NCBI GenBank assembly: GCA_021160785.1
Contig: JAGHBX010000656.1
Location: 1-5,186, forward strand
Length of the DNA: 5,186 nt
Direction: 5' to 3'
DNA from: Planctomycetota bacterium
Lineage (GTDB): Bacteria > Planctomycetota > Phycisphaerae > Sedimentisphaerales > Anaerohalosphaeraceae
Below, piece after piece: positions 1 through 5,062 of this stretch. Positions within the stretch are counted from its first letter, which is position 1. Every line of letters begins with the position of its first letter. The translations under genes were made by a program, and so were the position numbers. The notes below the pieces were generated by a model. The model was not told where the DNA came from, made no database searches, and saw only the letters and a program-made list of their open reading frames with translations.

Positions 1-923
1 ATGTCCTGGCACGGATCTGCCGCACTACCGGTGCAGATTTGGACTGGCTGATTACAGGCAAACGCAAATCGTTCGGCTCGCAGGAATACCTTGAAATTCG
101 CGTCGAATCACCTGAATCGCAAAACCCCTCCGTATCCAACACCGTAAACAAGGCGGATACACTGCTATCGTCTAATCCCGACCTGACAGATGCCGTCTCC
201 GCTTTTCTCGATTTGCTGGCCGAAAAGCGAGGCGTCGAACACAACATAGCTGCCGATGCCGCTGGCCAACCAGTCCCGCAGCCAACACGCCAAACGCAAA
301 ATTATCATCCCACCCAGAATCCGCCGCCCGCTTCTCATCAGCCCGACGGTTTGGCCCAACCCGGCTGGATTCCCGTCCTTGGCAGAACCGCCGCCGGTAT
401 CACCCATTTCTGGGACCAGAGAATCCTGCCTTCTCCCGCCCACGCGGTAACCCAGCTCGAGGAGTTGGTCGGCAAATACCTGGGAAAATCCATTCTTGCC
501 TGCGAAAATGGCCGACTGAACATAGACCATCCACCTCAACTCTCCTCTCGCCAAATCGATACAACGTCGGCTAATCTCATCCAATTGTCGGGCCAAAGCG
601 ATGCTGACATTGTCGAATTCGTCCAATGCAGGCAGATTCACGACCTCTATCCCGACAGTTTCGCCCTCCGCGTCGACGGCGAGAGTATGGCCCCCAGAAT
701 AAACGACGGTGATATCGTCGTAGCCAGCCCTTCGGTGCCCGCTGGCCAGGGCCAAATCGCTATTGCACGCCTCGAAAACCAGATCGGCGTAACCTGCAAA
801 CTCATCAGGACCACCCAAAACAACGTCCACCTCATTCCCATAAACGAAAACTACCCGCCCATTGTCGTAGAAAAGGATAAACTCCTCTGGGCCCAGGCTG
901 TCCTCTGCCATATCACCATCTGA
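1..923 (+). CDS. LexA/CI-like transcriptional repressor, HTH plus S24 peptidase domain (5' partial)
   Basis: The reading frame is open from base 3 to the TGA at 921-923, and the true start lies left of the window. The first residues (VLARICRTTGADLDWLITGK) match the end of an XRE/CI-type helix-turn-helix, which typically closes with a 'DWLLTG' motif, so the TTG at 39 is not a real start. A Pro/Gln/Asn-rich linker follows (about bases 260-365), then IPVLGRTAAG with a possible Ala-Gly self-cleavage site at 393-398. The S24 core has the Ser nucleophile in GESM (codon 684-686) and the catalytic Lys in VTCKLI (798-800). Known S24 repressors bind operators as dimers and are inactivated by self-cleavage during the SOS response. 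This protein probably controls a prophage or stress gene set, but no target is visible. The Ala-Gly to Ser distance is about 97 residues, against roughly 35-38 in LexA and lambda CI, so there is an insertion or cleavage has been lost. Codons end mostly in C, unlike the second transposase. Confidence 0.85.
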   Translation, partial: VLARICRTTGADLDWLITGKRKSFGSQEYLEIRVESPESQNPSVSNTVNKADTLLSSNPDLTDAVSAFLDLLAEKRGVEHNIAADAAGQPVPQPTRQTQNYHPTQNPPPASHQPDGLAQPGWIPVLGRTAAGITHFWDQRILPSPAHAVTQLEELVGKYLGKSILACENGRLNIDHPPQLSSRQIDTTSANLIQLSGQSDADIVEFVQCRQIHDLYPDSFALRVDGESMAPRINDGDIVVASPSVPAGQGQIAIARLENQIGVTCKLIRTTQNNVHLIPINENYPPIVVEKDKLLWAQAVLCHITI

Positions 924-978
924 AGCCACAAACCAAACTTCGCTTGTTTTTTCACGTAGTAATCGTTCAATATATGGC

Positions 979-1023
979 AATACGGCAAAAAAACCCACCC
1001 CCCCCTGCTTCCGGCGCCGTATT
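979..1023. repeat. Perfect 8-bp inverted repeat enclosing a poly-C tract
   Basis: AATACGGC (979-986) is exactly complementary to GCCGTATT (1016-1023). The 29-base loop contains a run of seven A and an eight-base run of C. The right arm runs into the 10-base palindrome TATTATAATA (1020-1029), which contains TATAAT on both strands. I see no matching -35 box. It lies between the repressor stop and the first transposase remnant. It could be a weak terminator, an IS-end flank or chance. Homopolymers of this length are also error-prone in sequencing. Confidence 0.3.
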
Positions 1024-1096
1024 ATAATAAGCGTAACCATTCACAGTAATTTGGTTTATTGAAATAAAACTTTCTCCCCGATTTCCCAGGTAGTTT

Positions 1097-1125
1097 GTGA
1101 CAAATCGACAGGATTTTGATAGTAT
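1097..1125 (+). promoter_or_regulatory. Candidate promoter of the first IS1380 transposase
   Basis: GTGACA (1097-1102, five of six to TTGACA) is followed after 17 bases by TAGTAT (1120-1125, four of six to TATAAT). The transposase ATG lies about 55 bases downstream. An in-frame GTG overlaps the -35 box at 1097, but it is unlikely to be a start because the family-conserved protein begins at the ATG at 1181. Confidence 0.35.
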
Positions 1126-1180
1126 AGAGCCTATGGAGACCATTCAAGCCAGTTTCGACCATTTGTTACGGGAGAACCCA

Positions 1181-1703
1181 ATGGGTGAAACACGCAAGGA
1201 CGCTCTAAGGCTCGATTTCGACCGCAGATTGGATCTCGAATTTCACGGAACAAGAATAACCAGTGATGCAGGTTTGCTTGCGTATCGCGAGCTTGATGAA
1301 GCCCTCGGTCTGACCTCAGCGATTGACTCAGAACTGCGTGACACTTGAACGGGGAAGAACACCCAGCACGGCCTTGCTGCTTTGCTGATGCCACAGCTTT
1401 CGGTATCAGGTTGCCAGTTGGAAGATTCCTCGCCGAGTGGTTGCGAAAGTCGAGTGGCGTGCAGGTGAACTGTTCCTACGAGTGAACTTCATCATAACAA
1501 ATCTTCGTTGGAAATCCAGCAACGTGGTTCGATTCTACAACAAACGAGGCACTGCTGAGCAGTGGATCAAAGAGGGCAAATACGCATTGAAGTGGACACG
1601 GCTTTCGTGTCATGACTTCGTGGACAATCAGGTCCGTCTTCAATTGTTCGCTTTGGCTTACAACCTCGGCAATTTCCTGCGACCTCTGGCATTGCCCAAA
1701 TAA
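1181..1703 (+). pseudogene. IS1380-family transposase, broken by a nonsense codon and a large internal deletion
   Basis: The start is the ATG at 1181, preceded by GGAG (1171-1174) at a six-base spacing. The protein opens MGETRKDALRLDFDRRLDLE and continues FHGTRITSDAGLLAYRELDE, typical of planctomycete-type IS1380 transposases. A TGA at 1346-1348 interrupts DT-TGKNTQHGLAALL, where relatives as I remember them carry Arg, so a CGA to TGA change is likely. Directly after 1387 the sequence jumps, in another frame, to the C-terminal part (YQVASW, RRVVAKVEW, FYNKRGTAEQWIKEGK, RLQLFALAYNL), open to the TAA at 1701-1703. The family's two Asp motifs are missing and only the Glu segment remains. By comparison with remembered relatives, some 200-250 residues are deleted and the last 60 or so are also absent. 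It cannot make an active enzyme. IS1380 membership is firm; the deletion size is an estimate. Confidence 0.85.
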
Positions 1704-1753
1704 TCGGGGTCTGGAATGGAGGTCAACGCCGGCTGTATGCCAATAAAGTGGCA

Positions 1754-1787
1754 AAAAGCCGATTCTTCACGCAGACAGGCGGCTTTT
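1754..1787 (+). terminator. Terminator-like stem-loop downstream of the IS remnant
   Basis: AAAAGCCG (1754-1761) and CGGCTTTT (1780-1787) form a perfect 8-bp stem with an 18-base loop. The A tract on one side and T tract on the other would let it work in either direction. The GC core is only four pairs and the loop is large, so it is weak as a Rho-independent terminator. Its place about 50 bases after the transposase stop fits that role. Confidence 0.3.
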
Positions 1788-2004
1788 AATGTGCCTAATC
1801 CCATATAGGCTGCTGGGTTTTTAAGAAATTCGGTGAAATTGCGGCGTAGTTTTATTATTACAGGGCGTCAATTTTATTGGAATGCTTCAGGAAAAGTGTC
1901 AAAGCGTGCAGAAATGGCGTTCTTGAAAGTAAATGGGAAATCTGAAATGAGAAACTTTTTATTGTAATCCTCAAGGGAATCCGAAAACGAGAGAAGGAAT
2001 CTGG

Positions 2005-2103
2005 ATGCACTTTGTAGTATTAACAATTGCAACTGCAGGAGATATTTCAATTGCTGCTATACCAGAGACCAAAGAAAAGGTGGGAATAACTGCTAGTCCT
2101 TAA
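2005..2103 (+). CDS. Doubtful small ORF, 32 codons
   Basis: An ATG at 2005 is preceded by AAGGA (1994-1998) at a six-base spacing, and the frame stays open to the TAA at 2101-2103. The peptide begins MHFVVLTIATAGDIS and ends in KVGITASP. I do not recognise it. It has no clear signal peptide, transmembrane span or known motif. The ribosome site is the only positive evidence, and an ORF of this length is expected by chance in AT-rich DNA. It could also be a fragment of a gene broken by the IS insertions. Confidence 0.15.
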   Translation: MHFVVLTIATAGDISIAAIPETKEKVGITASP

Positions 2104-2130
2104 ACCAGCGTAGTTGGAAGCGATAAATTG

Positions 2131-2147
2131 TTTTTGATTATCAAAAA
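2131..2147. repeat. Short perfect palindrome TTTTTGA-TTA-TCAAAAA
   Basis: Seven-base arms with a three-base spacer lie about 28 bases upstream of the TATAAT that precedes the second transposase. The position suits an operator, or a structural feature near the IS end, but the arms are almost entirely A/T and could arise by chance. Confidence 0.3.
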
Positions 2148-2174
2148 ATACTCGAAACAACCCTTTCAGTGCAG

Positions 2175-2180
2175 TATAAT
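2175..2180 (+). promoter_or_regulatory. Perfect -10 box (TATAAT) upstream of the second transposase
   Basis: TATAAT at 2175-2180 is a full consensus match and lies 55 bases before the chosen GTG start. It is flanked by GTGCA/TGCAC (2169-2173 and 2180-2184), a five-base inverted repeat. No good -35 box lies 16-18 bases upstream; the best nearby is TCGAAA (2154-2159) at a 15-base spacing. The in-frame GTG at 2169 would overlap this box, which argues against it as the start. Confidence 0.3.
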
Positions 2181-2218
2181 GCACTCGTTCGTTTAAGTAA
2201 CAAATTCAAAAAAGGACG

Positions 2219-2225
2219 AAAGGAG
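2219..2225 (+). promoter_or_regulatory. Ribosome binding site that fixes the start of the second transposase
   Basis: AAAGGAG lies nine bases before the GTG at 2235. The frame can be extended upstream to a GTG at 2169, but that codon lacks a Shine-Dalgarno sequence and sits in the promoter. The protein from 2235 (VKKKIAKKLAQSKRKIRKRL) has the basic N-terminus usual for this branch. Confidence 0.6.
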
Positions 2226-2234
2226 TCGTTTCAA

Positions 2235-3473
2235 GTGAAAAAGAAAATAGCAAAAAAGTTGGCACAAAGCAAACGAAAAATTAGAAAAAGGCTGGACAAA
2301 CGGCCGCTGCCGAAACGTCCCGGCCCTGTGATGCAGCCGGGCAATATTCATTATGAAATGGCTGGTCGTGCTCGCGGGATAACCTACGGCGGTATGGGGG
2401 CAGTTCAGTTGCTGGTCAAAAACCTCGGACTGGACGAAGCCATCAACCGTTGTCTTCATCTTTTCAAATTGCATAATCCTTATTTTGAATCTGACCATAT
2501 CCTCAATATAGCATACAACATTCTCTGTAATGGTGAGTGTCTTGAAGATATAGAGCGGCTGCGAAACGATGAGATCTATCTTGACGCAGTTGGCGCTGAT
2601 ACCATACCCGACCCGACAACGGCCGGTGATTTCTGCCGTCGTTTTTCAGTTGAACAGGTTGAGATATTACAGGATGTTATCAATAAAGTTCGCTTGAAAG
2701 TCTGGAAGCAGCAGGAGTCGGAATTCTTCGATGAGGCAATCATTGATGCTGATGGTACAATTGCTCCAACTACCGGCGAATGCAAAATGGGAATGGATTT
2801 GTCCTACAAAGGCGTATGGGGTTATCATCCCTTACTTGTCTCATTATCTAACACGGGTGAACCATTATACCTTTCCAACCGCAGCGGCAACTGCACCAGC
2901 AGTAAAAATGCATCACACTATCTTGACAAGGCTGTCAGGTTATGCCAAGCAGCAGGGTTTAAGAAGATTCGTTTTAGGGGCGATACGGATTTCAGTCAAA
3001 CGAAATACTTAGATGGTTGGGATGAAGATGATATTACTTTTGTATTCGGCATCAACGCTATGCCTAATTTAGTAAAGCTCGCCGAGAACCTGCCCCAAAC
3101 GGCTTATACAGACCTTATACGTAAACCCAAATATACTGTCAAGACACGGACTCGGCGAAAACCTGCCAACATCAAAGAACAGATTGTCAAAAAACGAGGC
3201 TACAAAAACATTCGCCTGCAATCAGAACAGACAGCGGAGTTTGAGTACACACCGGTTAAATGCAGAAAGTCCTATCGGATAGTTGTCCTGAAGAAGAATT
3301 TATCTGTTGAAAGAGGGGAACAAGTTTTATTTGATGATATTCGCTACTTTTTCTATATCACCAATGACCGTAAATTTTCGAGAGCAGCGATAGTTGGTGA
3401 TGCAAACAATCGGTGCAATCAGGAGAATTTAATAGAGCAGTTAAAAAACGGTGTTCGCTTGTTTAAGGCCTAA
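2235..3473 (+). CDS. IS1380-family transposase, C-terminally truncated
   Basis: This encodes 412 residues from the GTG at 2235. A Lys/Arg-rich N-terminus is followed by NIHYEMAGRARG, ESDHILNIAYNILCNGECLE, DPTTAGDFCRRF, and the RNase-H-like DDE core. The first Asp is in IIDADGT (Asp171/173; 2745-2753), the second in RFRGDTDF (Asp250; 2982-2984) and the Glu in RCNQENLIEQ (Glu397; 3423-3425). All three candidate catalytic acids are present. The IS1380 family excises and reinserts its element by strand transfer. After NGVR (ending 3458) the family normally continues for some 80-90 residues (an SNWAYMV/LAWxLKAW region); here four unrelated codons lead to a TAA at 3471. The gene was probably cut by a deletion or insertion at about 3459, so the product is likely inactive. 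Codon use is more AT-rich than in the repressor or the hydrolase, consistent with foreign origin. Confidence 0.85.
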   Translation: MKKKIAKKLAQSKRKIRKRLDKRPLPKRPGPVMQPGNIHYEMAGRARGITYGGMGAVQLLVKNLGLDEAINRCLHLFKLHNPYFESDHILNIAYNILCNGECLEDIERLRNDEIYLDAVGADTIPDPTTAGDFCRRFSVEQVEILQDVINKVRLKVWKQQESEFFDEAIIDADGTIAPTTGECKMGMDLSYKGVWGYHPLLVSLSNTGEPLYLSNRSGNCTSSKNASHYLDKAVRLCQAAGFKKIRFRGDTDFSQTKYLDGWDEDDITFVFGINAMPNLVKLAENLPQTAYTDLIRKPKYTVKTRTRRKPANIKEQIVKKRGYKNIRLQSEQTAEFEYTPVKCRKSYRIVVLKKNLSVERGEQVLFDDIRYFFYITNDRKFSRAAIVGDANNRCNQENLIEQLKNGVRLFKA

Positions 3474-3512
3474 AGTCGCGCATATAGATCCGGTCGCTCG
3501 CGGGCGTGTTGC

Positions 3513-3547
3513 CGAAACCCTAAGCACGAAACTCTAAATACTAAACA
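3513..3547 (+). repeat. Left-arm heptamer array, five units of C(T/G)AANNN
   Basis: CGAA or CTAA recurs at 3513, 3520, 3527, 3534 and 3541, exactly seven bases apart. The phase breaks after 3547; further CTAA at 3552 and 3567 are out of register. Confidence 0.6.
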
Positions 3548-3570
3548 AGCACTAATCACCAAAAACCTAA

Positions 3571-3603
3571 TCCGCCTTCGGCGGACTTCTGACTACGTCA
3601 GAA
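3571..3603. repeat. Two adjacent perfect hairpins at the tip of the compound repeat
   Basis: TCCGCC-TTC-GGCGGA (3571-3585) has a 6-bp stem with a three-base loop. TTCTGAC-TAC-GTCAGAA (3587-3603) has a 7-bp stem with a three-base loop. A single base separates them. Together with the AAAACC/GGTTTT stem around them they would form a three-way junction. Confidence 0.7.
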
Positions 3604-3622
3604 CAGGGTTTTAAGATTTTGG

Positions 3623-3650
3623 GCATTAGCATTTAGATATTAGAATTTAG
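3623..3650 (-). repeat. Right-arm heptamer array, four units of NNNTTAG
   Basis: TTAG recurs at 3626, 3633, 3640 and 3647, exactly seven bases apart. Read on the minus strand these are CTAANNN units, the inverted counterpart of the left-arm array. Confidence 0.6.
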
Positions 3651-3672
3651 TGTTTGGGCAACACGCCCTTGC

Positions 3673-3720
3673 GCTCTCGGCTTGTGAATGGCGAGCATAC
3701 CCCCCACACAAGCCCTGAGC
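3673..3720. repeat. Independent stem-loop beside the compound repeat
   Basis: GCTC (3673-3676) pairs with GAGC (3717-3720) and GGCTTGTG (3679-3686) with CACAAGCC (3707-3714). This gives twelve pairs with one 2x2 internal loop and a 20-base apical loop that includes a C-rich run. No T tract follows, so it does not look like a simple terminator. It starts only four bases after the compound repeat ends and may belong to the same element. Confidence 0.5.
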
Positions 3721-3867
3721 ACAAGCGATGAGACAAACGATAACTCCCTAAAACCTCAACAATACGGGAAATATATAAGCCCGCTGGCGTACTTTATCAC
3801 GTTTACGACATACGGATTCTGCCCGCCTTTACAATTACCTGTAAATATGCGGTCACGCTGTTTGCAA

Positions 3868-3896
3868 TTGACAAAAGCCAATTAAAGAAGAACAAT
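3868..3896 (+). promoter_or_regulatory. Candidate sigma-70-type promoter of the hydrolase gene
   Basis: A perfect TTGACA (3868-3873) is followed after 17 bases by AACAAT (3891-3896, four of six to TATAAT). Transcription would begin near 3903, leaving a leader of about 45 bases before the ATG at 3949. The site lies outside the repeat elements, so the hydrolase probably has its own promoter. AATTG/CAATT (3866-3870 and 3879-3883) forms a small inverted repeat over the -35 box, possibly an operator but short. Confidence 0.45.
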
Positions 3897-3936
3897 AAAG
3901 AGATGTGAAATTAAAGGGGGACAAAACACTATATGC

Positions 3937-3941
3937 AGGAG
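3937..3941 (+). promoter_or_regulatory. Ribosome binding site of the hydrolase gene
   Basis: AGGAG is separated by seven bases from the ATG at 3949, an optimal arrangement that fixes the start. An earlier ATG at 3933 in another frame is preceded by AAAGGGGG but gives only a short out-of-frame ORF. Confidence 0.7.
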
Positions 3942-3948
3942 AATATAA

Positions 3949-4992
3949 ATGGCTGGAAAAATCAGGACCAACAAAGCGAGCAGGTTGTGGGCAGTCTGTG
4001 TTATTATGATTGGTATTTCGCTTATAGTTGGCTGCGCCGAAGATAACTCGACTGCCTCTACGGAAGAAGTCAAGCTGATCGAGGGCGTGGACTATATAAG
4101 GATCGCCCCGAATACCGAGACGATGCCGACCGCGCAGGACAGGTACGGAGTGCGGAGCCTCAAGGAGGACGAGAATGTAAGATGGATACGCGGCATAGTT
4201 TACGGACAGGCCAAGACTTTCAAAGGTACCAAAGACCTTCTGCTTGACCTGTACCTGCCCAAAGAGGCACAGAGCCCGACTCCGGTTGTGCTCTGGATCC
4301 ATGGCGGGGGCTGGGAGAACGGGACGCGGAATAACCCGAGGACGCCTTGGGTAGTCAGGCACGGCTACGCGATAGTGTCGATCGAATACCGTCTGAGCGG
4401 TGAAGCACATTGGCCTGCGCAAATAGAAGACTGCAAATCGGCGGTTCGCTGGCTCAAAGCCAATGCCAAGCAGTACAATCTCGACGGCGAGAGAATATGC
4501 GCGATAGGCGGCTCAGCCGGGGCACACCTGGCAACGATGCTGGCGGTAACCTGTGGTGTCGAGTCGCTTGAGAAAAATGGCGAAAACCAGGCCGAATCAA
4601 GTTGCGTCCAGGGAGCTGTAAATCTCTTCGGGCCGACGGACCTGCTGGCCCATGCGCGTCGGACAGATCGATCCAAGTGGCTTGATTATGACCACGCCTC
4701 CAGGAAACTCATCGGCTCAAGTTACAAGGATGCTCCGGAAAAATACGCCCAGGCAAGCGTGACCAGTTACATCACTCCGGACGACCCGCCTATCCTGACC
4801 GTCCACGGTAGTAAAGACGCCACCGTTCCGTTCGAACAGGCGATTCTGTTGCATAAAAAGCTGAAACAAGTCGGCGTGGAAAATAAATTATATGAGCTGG
4901 TGGGCGTAGGTCACAGTGCGCCGCCGGACTCTTTCTGGGTAACCGAAGAGGCACAGCAGCGGGTGCTGAACTATCTGGAAAAATATTTATGA
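3949..4992 (+). CDS. Secreted lipoprotein alpha/beta hydrolase, acetyl-/feruloyl-esterase (Aes / BD-FAE) type
   Basis: This encodes 347 residues. Basic residues (KIRTNKASR) and a hydrophobic stretch (about 13-27) end in the lipobox LIVGC (Cys29), so the protein is probably exported and lipid-anchored. The hydrolase domain runs from about residue 85 to the end. It has the oxyanion-hole motif HGGGW (118-122), EYRLS (146-150), WPAQIEDCKSAVRWLKANA (155-173), the nucleophile elbow GGSAG (187-191, Ser189), the acid in HGSKD (Asp290) and the His in VGHS (His322). The catalytic triad and fold order are complete and the length is normal for the family. Such enzymes cut ester bonds, often acetyl or feruloyl groups on plant or algal polysaccharides. 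The actual substrate cannot be read from the sequence, and a peptidase or lipase relative is possible. No partner gene lies upstream in an operon. Third codon positions are GC-rich, unlike the second transposase, so it looks native. Confidence 0.88.
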   Translation: MAGKIRTNKASRLWAVCVIMIGISLIVGCAEDNSTASTEEVKLIEGVDYIRIAPNTETMPTAQDRYGVRSLKEDENVRWIRGIVYGQAKTFKGTKDLLLDLYLPKEAQSPTPVVLWIHGGGWENGTRNNPRTPWVVRHGYAIVSIEYRLSGEAHWPAQIEDCKSAVRWLKANAKQYNLDGERICAIGGSAGAHLATMLAVTCGVESLEKNGENQAESSCVQGAVNLFGPTDLLAHARRTDRSKWLDYDHASRKLIGSSYKDAPEKYAQASVTSYITPDDPPILTVHGSKDATVPFEQAILLHKKLKQVGVENKLYELVGVGHSAPPDSFWVTEEAQQRVLNYLEKYL

Positions 4993-5062
4993 GCTTAGGA
5001 GGCGAGACTGTAGCATAGTTACCGGGAACATATCATTCCAATCCGTTCATTATGGAGCATTG

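Larger units (their letters stand above)
1704..2168. other. Intergenic stretch between the two transposase remnants; no convincing gene
   Basis: These 465 bases are more AT-rich than the flanking genes and carry frequent stops in all frames. They contain the stem-loop at 1754-1787, a small GCCTA/TAGGC hairpin (1793-1810), a doubtful 32-codon ORF (2005-2103) and the palindrome at 2131-2147. The stretch should contain the right end of the first IS and the left end of the second, but I could not recognise either end. The missing C-terminal 60 or so residues of the first transposase are not detectable here in any frame. Confidence 0.6.
1097..3459. mobile_element. Insertion-sequence graveyard: two IS1380-family remnants side by side
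   Basis: Two transposase genes of the IS1380 family lie in the same orientation. The first (1181-1703) has lost its catalytic middle. The second (2235-3473) has lost its C-terminus. They belong to clearly different branches: the Glu motif is GTAEQWIKEGK in the first and RCNQENLIEQLKNG in the second. They are therefore not two copies of one element. I could not find terminal inverted repeats or target duplications that bound either one, so the limits given are only those of recognisable IS sequence (promoter of the first to last conserved codon of the second). Confidence 0.55.
3502..3668. repeat. Compound inverted repeat, 167 bases, with long imperfect stem and two hairpins at the tip
   Basis: The outer 12 bases are perfectly complementary: GGGCGTGTTGCC (3502-3513) and GGCAACACGCCC (3657-3668). 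Inside, the arms stay similar as inverted copies for another 35-40 bases (shared tracts such as TCTAAAT-CTAA). An inner pair AAAACC (3562-3567) with GGTTTT (3607-3612) then closes a junction carrying two adjacent hairpins. The element starts about 40 bases after the point where the transposase is cut. This is the shape of a MITE-like or extragenic palindromic element, or of a structured RNA. I believe similar A/T-rich CTAA repeats are scattered in planctomycete genomes, but that is memory, not evidence from this window. CGCTC occurs just outside both ends (3495-3499 and 3672-3676), but not at equal distance, so a target duplication is doubtful. Confidence 0.75.
3474..3948. other. Repeat-rich intergenic region between transposase and hydrolase
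   Basis: These 475 bases contain no convincing gene. A 65-codon frame at 3688-3885 has no RBS and no recognisable motif, and it overlaps a hairpin. The contents are a 28-base junction after the truncated transposase, a compound inverted repeat (3502-3668), a second hairpin (3673-3720), about 145 bases in which I see nothing, and then the promoter and RBS of the hydrolase. Confidence 0.7.

Noticed and set aside
923..952. Possible terminator after the repressor (AAGC/GCTT with six T)
   Set aside because: Only four base pairs with a 15-base loop precede the T run, too weak to call.
165..1040. Minus-strand open frame of 291 codons opposite the repressor
   Set aside because: The repressor frame shows HTH and S24 motifs with catalytic residues. 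The opposite frame has no recognisable motif and is open because the repressor's codons end mostly in C or pyrimidines.
3633..3698. Minus-strand 21-residue ORF, and a plus-strand frame ending at the left arm; both contain GRVA(E/Q)TL
   Set aside because: The shared peptide results from the inverted repeat being read in opposite directions. The frames are short and lack ribosome sites.
3502..3720. CRISPR array
   Set aside because: The repeated units are 7 bases long, degenerate and without spacers, and no cas gene is present.
3688..3885. 65-codon plus-strand frame before the hydrolase
   Set aside because: It has no RBS and no motif, overlaps a hairpin loop and the hydrolase promoter, and is AT-rich with atypical composition.
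3853..4422. Minus-strand frame of 189 codons opposite the hydrolase start
   Set aside because: It is a shadow of the hydrolase, whose signal peptide, lipobox and HGGGW motif are on the plus strand.
4993..5062. AGGAGG-like sequence (4997-5003) after the hydrolase as an RBS for a downstream gene
   Set aside because: No start codon with an open frame follows at a suitable distance, and the plus-strand frames soon close.
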